Positions 1 through 7,589 of a stretch of DNA of 44,246 nucleotides are shown piece by piece (within the stretch, counting starts at the first letter, position 1; every line of letters begins with the position of its first letter). Below the pieces are notes generated by a model. That model saw only the letters and a list, made by a program, of their open reading frames with translations. It searched no databases and had not been told where the DNA came from. The position numbers and the translations under genes are program-made. Location of the stretch: contig JAMFSE010000033.1 in assembly GCA_026225115.1 (NCBI GenBank), positions 1-44,246 on the forward strand. The letters run 5' to 3'. Source of the DNA: Rhodovastum atsumiense (GTDB taxonomy: Bacteria; Pseudomonadota; Alphaproteobacteria; Acetobacterales; Acetobacteraceae).

Positions 1-1
1 C

Positions 2-1138
2 ATCGGCCTGCACGGGCTGGCCATCGCCGATGCGGATCGCGCGGTTTCCTGGCTGCCCTTCTATCACGACATGGGCCTGGTCGGCTTTTTCTTGCTGCCG
101 ATGTGCTGCCAGTCATCTGTCGATATTCTGTCGCCGCGCGACTTCGCGCGCCGGCCCTTGATCTGGCTCAGCCTGATCTCGAAAAATCGCAGCACCACCG
201 CCTTCAGCCCGTCCTTTGGCTACGAATTATGCGCCAGGCGGGCCGAGACCGCCGACCTGAGCGATCTCGATCTTTCCAGCTGGCGCAGTGCCGGCATCGG
301 CGGCGACATGATCAGGCCCAGCGTGCTGAATAATTTCCTGGCGCGTTTTGAGCCCCACGGGTTCGGCTCCGGCGCCTTCGTGCCTAGCTACGGCATGGCA
401 GAGGCCACACTCGCGCTTAGCTTCACCCCGCCCGGCCGCGGCGCCAAACAGGTAACCGTGGATAGCGCGCTGCTCGAGAGTCGCCATCAGGCGCTGCCTG
501 TGCGCGACGCGACAAGCCGCGCGCGCAGCTTCGTGCGCTGCGGCTACCCATTGCCCGGCCATGAAATCGAGGTCCGGGACGAGCGCGGCGCGCCTCTGGC
601 CGAACGCCATGTTGGCCGCGTCTTCGCGCGCGGTCCGAGTCTGATGCAGGGATATTACGGCGCGCCTGCCGAGAGCGCGCTGGCCCTGACCCATGACGGC
701 TGGCTGGATACCGGCGATCTCGGATTTTTCGCCGATGGCGAGATCGTTATCTCCGGCCGCGCCAAGGATTTGATCATCGTCAACGGCCGCAACCTTTGGC
801 CGCAGGATCTGGAATGGACAGCCGAGGCCGAGCTTTCGCAGCTGCGATCGAACGATGTCGCGGTGTTTTCCGTGAATGGCGAGACCGACGAGGTTGTCGT
901 GGCGCTGGTGCAATGCCGGGCCGGCGATCCGGCGGCGCGCGCCGCCCTGTCGGGCGAAATCGGCAATATCTTCAGGGCAAGATACGGGGTTGAAGCGCGC
1001 GTCGTGCTGGTGCCGCCGCGCAGCCTGCCTTTGACCTCATCCGGCAAACTCAGCCGCAGCCGTGCCCGAAGCATTTACCTGGCAGGCGGATTTGCCGATA
1101 TCCGCGAAATAGCGACGGCGGGCGAAGCGGCGGAATGA
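2..1138 (+). CDS. Fatty acyl-AMP ligase / acyl-ACP synthetase, 5' end cut by window
   Basis: C-terminal part of an adenylate-forming enzyme; the frame is open to the window edge, so the true start lies upstream. The FAAL-type motif SWLPFYHDMGLVGF is at nt 47-88, SYGMAEATLA near nt 385, DTGDLGFFADGEI near nt 709, and KDLIIVNGRNLWPQDLE just after it. The C-terminal SSGKLSRS carries the usual catalytic lysine. Family members activate a fatty acid as acyl-AMP and pass it to an acyl carrier protein. The gene overlaps the next reductase by ATGA, and an ACP and a serine palmitoyltransferase lie nearby. This matches the acyl-ACP synthetase of the Caulobacter ceramide locus. A general FAAL feeding another lipid is the alternative. 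Family call firm, pathway inferred. Confidence 0.85.
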   Translation: MGLHGLAIADADRAVSWLPFYHDMGLVGFFLLPMCCQSSVDILSPRDFARRPLIWLSLISKNRSTTAFSPSFGYELCARRAETADLSDLDLSSWRSAGIGGDMIRPSVLNNFLARFEPHGFGSGAFVPSYGMAEATLALSFTPPGRGAKQVTVDSALLESRHQALPVRDATSRARSFVRCGYPLPGHEIEVRDERGAPLAERHVGRVFARGPSLMQGYYGAPAESALALTHDGWLDTGDLGFFADGEIVISGRAKDLIIVNGRNLWPQDLEWTAEAELSQLRSNDVAVFSVNGETDEVVVALVQCRAGDPAARAALSGEIGNIFRARYGVEARVVLVPPRSLPLTSSGKLSRSRARSIYLAGGFADIREIATAGEAAE

Positions 1139-2088
1139 TCGGCGGCCGATTGGTCGCGGTTACCGGCGCGTCCGGCTTTCTTGGCGCCCACATCATCACC
1201 TCGCTCAGCGCCGCCGGCGCCCGAATCCGTATTCTCCTCCATCGTCAGCCGCCGCATCCGCTCTGGCGGGATATGCCGGTGGAAATCATGACGGGAAATT
1301 TGATGGATGCCGCCGGCTGCGGCAGGCTGGTGGCAGGCGCCGATGCGGTTATTCACGCAGCGGGGCTGATCAAAGCGCGTAGCAATAAGGCCTTCTCGAA
1401 GGTCAACGGGCGCGGCACCGCCATTCTGGCGCAAGCGGTCCGAGACGTCGGGCCGGCCTGCCGTTTCGTACTCGTCTCCTCGCTGGCGGCGCGGGAACCT
1501 TCACTTTCCGCCTATGCCGCCAGCAAGCGGGAAGGCGAGCAGGCGGCGCGTGAAATATTTGCAGCAACCCCCGAACAACTTGCGATTCTTCGTCCGCCCG
1601 CAATCTACGGCCCGTGGGATCGCGAGACGCTGCCGTTCTTCAAAGCCGGAAGCAGCAAGGTGGCGCCGCTGTTTGGCGCCGGACACGCGGCGATCATGCA
1701 TGTTCAGGATGCGGCCAACGCGATCACGCAGGTTGCCCTGAACGATACGTGCTTCGGTTGTTATGCGCTGGCCGGGCCGGACCTTGCTGCCTTTAGCCCG
1801 CGGGAACTTGCGGAGGCGGTGGCACTTGCGGTCGGCGGCAATCCAATTCTGCTTCCGATGCCGGCCGCCGTTCTGCGCGCAGCCGGATCGATTTCCGGCT
1901 GGACGGCCAGGTTGAGCGGCCGCACCGTGATTTTCACGGCCGGCAAGGCCCGCGAACTCTTGCACCCGGATTGGACGGTGTCCAGGAACGAAGTCCTGCC
2001 TTTCAGCATATTTCAACCCTCCGTAAATCTGCAGGAGGGCCTGCGGAGAACCGTCGCCTGGTATAGAAACGCAGACTGGCTGAGTTAA
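1135..2088 (+). CDS. cerR: NAD-dependent epimerase/dehydratase, CerR-like ceramide reductase candidate
   Basis: An extended short-chain dehydrogenase of 317 aa. The Rossmann motif TGASGFLG is near residues 9-16, and the active-site pattern YAASK lies near residue 127, preceded by VLVSSLAA. The start ATG overlaps the stop of the upstream acyl-AMP ligase (ATGA), so the two are translationally coupled. In Caulobacter a protein of this class next to spt, acp and the acyl-ACP synthetase reduces the oxo group of 3-oxo-ceramide. The same neighbours occur here, so I infer the same role. The 3' end converges on the deacetylase gene: a single TTAA at 2085-2088 supplies TAA stops on both strands. A sugar-nucleotide epimerase role is the alternative. 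Confidence 0.75.
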   Translation: MIGGRLVAVTGASGFLGAHIITSLSAAGARIRILLHRQPPHPLWRDMPVEIMTGNLMDAAGCGRLVAGADAVIHAAGLIKARSNKAFSKVNGRGTAILAQAVRDVGPACRFVLVSSLAAREPSLSAYAASKREGEQAAREIFAATPEQLAILRPPAIYGPWDRETLPFFKAGSSKVAPLFGAGHAAIMHVQDAANAITQVALNDTCFGCYALAGPDLAAFSPRELAEAVALAVGGNPILLPMPAAVLRAAGSISGWTARLSGRTVIFTAGKARELLHPDWTVSRNEVLPFSIFQPSVNLQEGLRRTVAWYRNADWLS

Positions 2089-2837
2089 CCCAGCCGCCGG
2101 CCCGGATTGCGCAAGGGCGGCGGCCACCAGCGCAAACGGTCCGTATCCAATAACGACTCGCCTGTCAGCGTGCCGCCCGATGCCCCGGGCCGGGTTGCAT
2201 AAAGCGTCTCCGCAGCTGGCCATCGATGCAATCGGGTCCAGGTCCAGGCGCCCGCTTTCGCATAAACCTGCATCAATTGCCGTGCCTGTAAAACGCCCGG
2301 CGGTTGGAGGGCCCGCGCTGCCCAATGGATCTGCGCCGCCAGCTGCTGTGCCAGCGGTAAGCTCCGGCTGCTGACGTAATTTGAGAACCACAAGGTAAAG
2401 CCAAGCTCGGCCTGCAGCATGGCGACCGCGCGATACACCTGGAAATGCTCGGCATGGCCGTATTCGCCCCAGGGGTTATGCGTATAAACATCCCGGCAAT
2501 TCGCCAGGATCGGCCGCAGTGCGGCTACCAGACTTGAATAATTCGCCTCATAGCGCCGCCGCCCTTCGGCCTGGTTGATGGCGACGCCAAACCCGGTCAT
2601 CGCCGGCCGCGGCCAGTCCACGAAAAAACCCGCGCCGCTTTCCGGAATTTGCAAATCGATAAGCCCATCCAACGGCAAAGCCGCGACGGCCCGGCGCCGC
2701 GCAGCCGCCAGTCGTGGCCGTTGGAACGGATCGCCGTAACAGAAAACAATCCGCCCGGCTTTTGCCAAGGCGCTGCTCAGCCACAAAGCCTCGTCGTCAG
2801 GATGCGCGACGACGATCGCAATGCCGGGGTCGTTCAT
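2085..2837 (-). CDS. PIG-L/LmbE family N-deacetylase
   Basis: A 250 aa protein with the family's zinc-site signature AHPDDE at residues 11-16 and the second metal motif GHAEH at 127-131. Characterised relatives remove the acetyl group from GlcNAc-containing glycosides (MshB in mycothiol, BshB in bacillithiol, PIG-L in GPI anchors). The ATG overlaps the stop of the upstream GT4 glycosyltransferase gene by ATGA, a coupling that fits sequential glycosyl transfer and deacetylation. No signal peptide is seen, so it is probably cytoplasmic. Placed among sphingolipid genes, it may act on a glycosylated ceramide or its precursor. That substrate is inference, not something the sequence shows. Confidence 0.85.
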   Translation of the reverse strand: MNDPGIAIVVAHPDDEALWLSSALAKAGRIVFCYGDPFQRPRLAAARRRAVAALPLDGLIDLQIPESGAGFFVDWPRPAMTGFGVAINQAEGRRRYEANYSSLVAALRPILANCRDVYTHNPWGEYGHAEHFQVYRAVAMLQAELGFTLWFSNYVSSRSLPLAQQLAAQIHWAARALQPPGVLQARQLMQVYAKAGAWTWTRLHRWPAAETLYATRPGASGGTLTGESLLDTDRLRWWPPPLRNPGRRLG

Positions 2838-3958
2838 GCCTGCTCCAGAGCCTCGTCGTACAACGCTTCAAGCGCGCGCGTCTGGGTAACGAGATTGAAC
2901 TTCTGCTCCACCAGCGCCCGGGCGGCCGTGCCCATCCGCCGGCGCAGCGCATCCTCTCCCAGCAGCAGCGCAATCCGGGACGCCAGCCCCTCGACATCGC
3001 GCTCCGGCACCAGAAACCCGGTCTCGCCGTCAATGACGGCTTCTGGAATGCCGCCGATATCCGAGCCGATTACCGGTATTCCGCTGGCCCCCGCCTCCAG
3101 ACTGACCATCCCCAGACCTTCGACCCGCCCGGTTGAGGTTTGTACGCTGGGCAGCACCAGCATCGCCGCCTTGCGCATCCACGCCAGCACCTCGTCCTGC
3201 GGCAAGGCGCCAAGGAAGCGGACACGCCCCGCAATGCTGAGTGCCGCCGCCTCGGCTGCCAGCGGTTTCGCCAGCGGCCCATCGCCGATGATGACCAGTT
3301 CCGCCTGGGTCACCCCGAGCCTGGCAAAGGCGCGCAGCAGGTGCACGGTTCCCTTCACCTCCACCAGCCGGGCGACGTTCAGGATGATCGGCCTTTCCTC
3401 GGCAGGATCCCGCAGGCTGATGCGGCGGCAATCAACACCGATATAATGGGTTCGCACCCGCGCTGGCGGAAAACCCATTGCCAGCAATCGGCCGCGGATG
3501 AAGCCGGAGGCGCAAAGGAACAACGCGCCTTGCGCCGCCAGTTGCCGCCGGAACAGAGGATAATACGCCCAGGCCGGCGAGGTGAGCAGCGCCGCATTCG
3601 AGAGTGTCGCATCGAATCCGTGGAAGGTCGTTATCAGCGGCACGCCCAGCCTGCGGGCAAGCGGTAAAGCATGCGCGCCCTCAATGCCGAAATGCGCGTG
3701 CAGCAAGGCCGGCCGGTGTTGTCTCAGCAGCTTGAAAAAAGGCGAAGAACTGCGGCTTAACATCTGCCAGCCTGCGGCTACCTGCCAGCCGGTACCGCAA
3801 TCGGATAATGCCAGCGCCTCAGTACCAGGCGGCGCCGCCCCGTAGCGGATGCGGCCGAGAAAAACCGGTTTGAATTGCCGCAGTTCCATGGCCTGCGCGG
3901 CGATGAACGGCTCGGAGATTCGGAACAGATTGTGCCGGATAATCGCAACTTCCCGCAC
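2834..3958 (-). CDS. Glycosyltransferase family 4
   Basis: A GT-B-fold glycosyltransferase of about 374 aa. The N-terminal half has HAHFGIEGAHALPLARRL followed by TTFHGFD. The C-terminal half has the nucleotide-sugar motif EGLGMVSLEAGASGIPVI, with the E-x7-E spacing of GT4 enzymes. I chose the GTG at 3958 because GGGAG sits about seven bases upstream and homology begins there. The frame stays open to 4186, but that extension is arginine-rich, has no domain character and would run into the divergent DUF2141 gene. It is coupled to the PIG-L-type deacetylase downstream. Such pairs (MshA/MshB, BshA/BshB) build amino-sugar glycosides. The acceptor here is unknown; a ceramide is a reasonable guess from context. 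Confidence 0.85.
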   Translation of the reverse strand: MREVAIIRHNLFRISEPFIAAQAMELRQFKPVFLGRIRYGAAPPGTEALALSDCGTGWQVAAGWQMLSRSSSPFFKLLRQHRPALLHAHFGIEGAHALPLARRLGVPLITTFHGFDATLSNAALLTSPAWAYYPLFRRQLAAQGALFLCASGFIRGRLLAMGFPPARVRTHYIGVDCRRISLRDPAEERPIILNVARLVEVKGTVHLLRAFARLGVTQAELVIIGDGPLAKPLAAEAAALSIAGRVRFLGALPQDEVLAWMRKAAMLVLPSVQTSTGRVEGLGMVSLEAGASGIPVIGSDIGGIPEAVIDGETGFLVPERDVEGLASRIALLLGEDALRRRMGTAARALVEQKFNLVTQTRALEALYDEALEQA

Positions 3959-4089
3959 GTCCAACTCCCATCCCCGCCACCGCCGACGCTTAAACAACCG
4001 GTGCGCCGCCCGCAAGCCGGTTGCCAGTCCGGCGGCACAGCGGTACACGGCCCGGCGATCATGGCCGGAGCCTTTGCAAGTTGAACCTG

Positions 4090-4560
4090 ATGATGCGGCT
4101 ACTCGGCCTGACCCTGGTTTTGGGAATGGACTTCCATGCCGCCTCAGCCAAGGCGGTTGTCGCCTGTGATCCTGCCAATGCCGCACAGGTACGCCTGCAG
4201 ATAAGCGTGAGCGGTATGCGCACCACCCGCGGGCAGATTGTAATCGTGATCTATCCTGATATCGCCAAGGTATTTTTGAAAGACCGGTTTAAACTTGAAG
4301 AGCAGCGCCTAGCTGTGGTGCTGCCGGTAACAAAAGCCTGCTTCGTGGTGCCTGCCCCTGGCTATTACGCCGTGGCGTTATATGGCGATGTAAACAGCAA
4401 CGACCATTTCGACCTGACCGCCTTGGGCGTGCCGGCGGAAGGATACGGTTTTTCAAAAAACCCGCATCTATTTTTCGGACCGCCAAGCCTCGCGCGCGTA
4501 CGCTTTCCGGCCCATCCTGGCGACAATCCGATCGACGCCAGAATGTCGTATTATCCGTAA
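4090..4560 (+). CDS. DUF2141 family secreted protein
   Basis: About 156 aa. It begins with a hydrophobic segment and an AASAKA-type cleavage region, suggesting export to the periplasm. The mature part carries the DUF2141 pattern: RGQIVIVIYPD early, then APGYYAVALYGDVNSNDHFD and GVPAEGYGFSKN. Function of the family is unknown. The ATG at 4090 is followed directly by another at 4093. A TTG at 4081 with GGAG ten bases upstream is an alternative start. It is divergent from the GT4 gene with a gap of about 130 bp and converges on spt. Its position inside the lipid cluster suggests an envelope role linked to that lipid, but nothing in the sequence shows what it binds. Confidence 0.8.
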   Translation: MMRLLGLTLVLGMDFHAASAKAVVACDPANAAQVRLQISVSGMRTTRGQIVIVIYPDIAKVFLKDRFKLEEQRLAVVLPVTKACFVVPAPGYYAVALYGDVNSNDHFDLTALGVPAEGYGFSKNPHLFFGPPSLARVRFPAHPGDNPIDARMSYYP

Positions 4561-4561
4561 T

Positions 4562-4613
4562 CGCTAGCCACGGGCGCGCTAGCCGCGGGCGCGCTAGCCG
4601 CGGGCGCGCTAGC
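4562..4613. repeat. 15-bp tandem repeat covering the spt stop codon
   Basis: Three full copies and one partial copy of the unit CGCTAGCCGCGGGCG start at 4562, 4577, 4592 and 4607; the first has one substitution. Each unit holds two six-base palindromes, GCTAGC and CCGCGG. The last copy supplies the TAG stop of spt (4609-4611). Because the unit is a multiple of three, every copy would carry that stop in the same frame. The array lies between the convergent DUF2141 and spt genes. No T-tract follows, so it is not a classical terminator. Confidence 0.9.
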
Positions 4614-5841
4614 GGTGGGCCGCAGTCCGGCGGCCAGCCTTCGGCTCGGCCGGAATAAAATCCATGGCGCGGCCGATCTCGGCAAATAATCCCAGCGCGT
4701 AATCAATCTGCGCAGCCGTATGTGCAGCGCTGACGCTGGAGCGCAGCAGTGAAAGGCTCTTCGGGGTCGCCGGCGGCAGACTCACATTGGTGTAGAGCCC
4801 GGCATCTAGCAGTCTTTTCCAGAATTCGATTGCTGCCTGCGGTTCGGGCAGAATCACCGAAACCACCGGGCTTGGCTCCGGGCCAAGGCTGAAACCGAGC
4901 CCCTCAAGGCCGGCATAGAGCTGCCTGCCGCGATCGTTCAATTGCCGGCGTAGAACCGGCCGCGCGCGTAGCTGACGCAGCGCCTCGAGCGTGCCGGCAA
5001 CGTTGCCCGGCGGCGGCGAGGCGGTGAACATGTAAGGGCGGCAAGCCACCCTCAGCACATCGAACCCTTCCATATCGCTGACGCAATACCCGCCGACGCC
5101 GCCGAGACTTTTCGAGAAAGTTCCAACGATGAAGTCGACATCGGCTTCAACCCCGGCAGCCTCGGCCAGACCGCGGCCGGCATCGCCCAGCACACCCAGC
5201 GAATGCGCCTCGTCGACAATGAGATAGGCGCCCCATTCGCGCTTCACCGCCGCGAACTCGCGCAACGGGGCGCTGTCGCCCAGCATCGAATAAATGCCTT
5301 CGACGACGATGATCTTATCGCCGGGAACATCCGCCAGCCGGCGCAAACGCTGCGAGAGATCCTCCGGGCTGTTATGCCGGAAGCGGGTTACCTGCCCCTG
5401 GCCGAGCCGGGCGCCGTCGTAGATGCTGGCATGGCAATCGGCGTCGAGCAGCAGATGGTCGTTCTTGCCGGCAACTGTGGAGATGATGCCGAGATTGGCT
5501 TGGTAGCCGGTCGAGAACACCATGGCGTGCCGGCGGCCATAAAACTCCGCCAGACTCTGTTCCAAACGCTGATGCCCGTCATAGCTGCCATTCGCGATCC
5601 GCGATCCGGTGGTGCCGGTGCCGAATTTTTGCACCGCCTCGGCGCTTTTGGCGATGACGTCGGGATCATAGGTCAGGCCAAGGTAATTATTCGTCCCCAG
5701 CAACAGCGTCCGATGGCCGTTGATCACGGCCTCGGTCGGTGAGAGCACCTGGTCCAGAACCACGCTGAACGGGTTCGTGGCGGCCGCTTCGGCCTCCGCA
5801 TACTGCGCCGCCATCAAGCTGAACTTGTCGAGCAATGCCAT
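4609..5841 (-). CDS. spt: Serine palmitoyltransferase (alpha-oxoamine synthase family)
   Basis: A 410 aa PLP enzyme of the alpha-oxoamine synthase family, the usual length for a soluble bacterial Spt. Visible motifs are GTNNYLGLTYDP, GSRIANGSYDGHQRLE, DADCHASIYDGARL, the cofactor-ring motif VDEAHSLGVLG, and GTFSKSLGGVGGY with the predicted PLP lysine at residue 244. Relatives condense serine (Spt), alanine (KAPA synthase) or glycine with an acyl thioester. The choice of Spt rests on sequence character and on the ACP gene three bases upstream, a CerR-like gene and an acyl-ACP synthetase nearby, as in Caulobacter. The product would be 3-oxosphinganine. The stop lies inside a 15-bp tandem repeat. 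KAPA synthase is unlikely because no biotin genes are near. Confidence 0.88.
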   Translation of the reverse strand: MALLDKFSLMAAQYAEAEAAATNPFSVVLDQVLSPTEAVINGHRTLLLGTNNYLGLTYDPDVIAKSAEAVQKFGTGTTGSRIANGSYDGHQRLEQSLAEFYGRRHAMVFSTGYQANLGIISTVAGKNDHLLLDADCHASIYDGARLGQGQVTRFRHNSPEDLSQRLRRLADVPGDKIIVVEGIYSMLGDSAPLREFAAVKREWGAYLIVDEAHSLGVLGDAGRGLAEAAGVEADVDFIVGTFSKSLGGVGGYCVSDMEGFDVLRVACRPYMFTASPPPGNVAGTLEALRQLRARPVLRRQLNDRGRQLYAGLEGLGFSLGPEPSPVVSVILPEPQAAIEFWKRLLDAGLYTNVSLPPATPKSLSLLRSSVSAAHTAAQIDYALGLFAEIGRAMDFIPAEPKAGRRTAAHR

Positions 5842-5844
5842 TGC

Positions 5845-6096
5845 TTAAGCGTTGCTCAGGACATTATGCAGCGTTTCAACAAGATCGCCCAGGGTTTGCA
5901 CTTCCGCTATGCGGTCCAGGGGAACCGAGACGTTCAATTTGTCTTCAATTTCCATTACGAAGTCCATCACCGCCACGGAATCCAGGCCGAGATCGTTGGC
6001 GATATTGGTCTGGTCCGTGAGCTCGACAGGATGGCGCAGCAGTGAGCGCATGGTCTCGAAGATCACATCCCGAATTTCGCCCACCGAATTATCCAT
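5845..6096 (-). CDS. Acyl carrier protein dedicated to Spt
   Basis: An 83 aa acidic four-helix carrier protein. The phosphopantetheine site is LGLDSVAVMDF with the modified serine at residue 40; the usual DSL is DSV here. A purine-rich ribosome site (GAAGGCGAG) precedes the ATG, and spt follows after only three bases, so the two form an operon. It is clearly not the housekeeping ACP, which normally sits beside fabD/fabG/fabF. In Caulobacter a specialised ACP adjacent to spt supplies the acyl thioester for sphinganine synthesis, loaded by a dedicated acyl-ACP synthetase. The same arrangement of parts is present here. Role inferred from this synteny. Confidence 0.88.
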   Translation of the reverse strand: MDNSVGEIRDVIFETMRSLLRHPVELTDQTNIANDLGLDSVAVMDFVMEIEDKLNVSVPLDRIAEVQTLGDLVETLHNVLSNA

Positions 6097-6503
6097 GCTC
6101 GCCTTCGCCGTTGCAACCCGCCCATTTATCAGATTGCCCCGGCGGGCAAACTTCCAAATCGGTATCGGAATCCTTTATTAACAATAGCCTGCATTCTCTT
6201 TCGATCGTCGCAACTGGCGGCGAGCGCACGAATCCTTGGCAAAACATAAGCAGCGGCTCGCAGAGACTCGTTTCAAGTGACCCGCCTGGGGGACTGTCTC
6301 TAAAATGTAAACCGTCTTTTTGGCAAGTCGCGGGCCACAGTGCTGCCGCGCGCATGGGTGATAAATCCGTTACATTGACCCAAATCCGTCGTCTTTGTAG
6401 ACAGGCGCATGTTGAAATTGAATGCCCGGACGCCGGCGGCGCAGTGGCGCCGAGGCGGCCGCGGGGGCACATCCGGCGATCGCTTTCGCCGCGCGACGGC
6501 AAC
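6097..6503. other. Divergent intergenic region, acp-spt / lptF-lptG
   Basis: A 407-bp gap without a convincing gene separates the acp-spt operon from the divergent lptF-lptG pair. Open frames cross it in several directions, but they lack ribosome sites and domain character and are cut short by the true starts. The only element I can support is a sigma70-like promoter near 6375-6403. This is a natural place for shared regulation of the two operons. Confidence 0.6.
6375..6403 (+). promoter_or_regulatory. Candidate sigma70 promoter for lptF-lptG
   Basis: TTGACC (6375-6380) and TAGACA (6398-6403) are separated by 17 bases. This is a good match in the right orientation, with a predicted leader of about 95 bases before the lptF GTG. 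Recognised by eye only. Confidence 0.4.
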
Positions 6504-7589
6504 GTGACCGTCGGCCGCTACCTGGCGCGGGAAATCTGCAAGCCTTTTTTTGTCATTCTGGGCATTCTGGCGGCGTTGTTCGGCAGCTATTGCCTGGCAA
6601 GCGTTCTGGCCAGTGCCGTCGACAGCCTGCTGCCCGCCAGCGCGATCGTCGAGATCGTCGCGCTGAAATTGATGATCTCGCTTGAGGTCCTGATCCCGAT
6701 TTCGCTGTTTGCCGGCGTGGTCCTCGGCTTCGGCCGGCTCTATTCAGACTCCGAGATGACGGCCATGGCCGCGATCGCCATCTCTCCGCTGACCCAGTTG
6801 ACCGCCGTGCTGACCGTATCCGGCTATATGGCAATATGGGTCGCCGGCTTGTCGCTGCTGGGGCGCCCCTGGGCCTACCAGCAACTGGCCGCGCTGGCGA
6901 AAGCGGATGCCGCCATTTTCAACGTGAACGCAATGGCCGCAGGCACGTTCTACGCCGGACACGACAACGGCCGCATTATCTACCTTACGCGCCGGGACGG
7001 CGCCGATGCAAAGGCGCATGCGGTATTCGTCTGGATGAAGTACCCCGACCATATCGAAGTCATCGACGCCGATGAGGCGAACGCCCTCCCGTCCGCACAG
7101 TCTGGCAGCAACACCATGGTCGGGCTTAAAAACACGCATATCTACGATCTGGGCTATGCTGAGCCGGGTTCCGACCGGGCCGTAGATGCGCAGTCGATGA
7201 CGGTGGACCCCAGCGATGCGTCCATGCAGCCGCCCAAATATTCCACGGCCTCCATGAGCAGCGCCCGCTTGGCCGCCGCGGACAACCCAGGCACAAGCGC
7301 CGAATTGCAATGGCGGTTCTCGACACCGGTTTCAACCTTGCTGCTGGGACTCTGCGGCCTGCCGTTGAGCCGGGTGCGGCCGCGGCAGAGCCAATACGCC
7401 AAATTCGGTGCCGCGATCCTGATCTATTCGCTTTATTATCTGCTCTGCATGTCGGCCCGCAGCCTGGTCCAGCAGGGAATCATGCCGGGCTTTCCCGGCC
7501 TGTGGTGGGCGCCGGCGCTGTTGGCTACCGGCCTGTTGGCCGTTTGGTTTGCCCCCCTGCAGCGGCGCCGCGCCGCGCCGGCTTCATGA
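6504..7589 (+). CDS. LptF-like permease (LptF/LptG family)
   Basis: About 361 aa from the GTG at 6504. An N-terminal amphipathic stretch VTVGRYLAREICKPF leads into three membrane segments in roughly the first 130 residues. A periplasmic beta-rich domain follows (GTFYAGHDNGRIIYLTR), then three C-terminal membrane segments. This is the layout of the LptF subunit that, with LptG and the LptB ATPase, extracts lipopolysaccharide from the inner membrane. An upstream extension of the frame lacks membrane character and was excluded. It overlaps the LptG-like gene by ATGA. Neither pepA nor lptD, frequent companions of housekeeping lptFG, is nearby. The divergent neighbours are sphingolipid genes, so a paralogue serving another lipid is plausible. 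Confidence 0.75.
   Translation: MTVGRYLAREICKPFFVILGILAALFGSYCLASVLASAVDSLLPASAIVEIVALKLMISLEVLIPISLFAGVVLGFGRLYSDSEMTAMAAIAISPLTQLTAVLTVSGYMAIWVAGLSLLGRPWAYQQLAALAKADAAIFNVNAMAAGTFYAGHDNGRIIYLTRRDGADAKAHAVFVWMKYPDHIEVIDADEANALPSAQSGSNTMVGLKNTHIYDLGYAEPGSDRAVDAQSMTVDPSDASMQPPKYSTASMSSARLAAADNPGTSAELQWRFSTPVSTLLLGLCGLPLSRVRPRQSQYAKFGAAILIYSLYYLLCMSARSLVQQGIMPGFPGLWWAPALLATGLLAVWFAPLQRRRAAPAS

Noticed and set aside
3959-4186. N-terminal extension of the GT4 frame to 4186
   Set aside because: Arginine-rich, without domain character, overlapping the divergent DUF2141 start; a GTG at 3958 has a good ribosome site.
4562-4613. Possible CRISPR array
   Set aside because: Units are contiguous 15-bp repeats without spacers, and no cas gene is present.
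6042-6503. Long N-terminal extension of the LptF frame
   Set aside because: It lacks membrane character and runs through the acp promoter region; the membrane-protein pattern starts at 6504.
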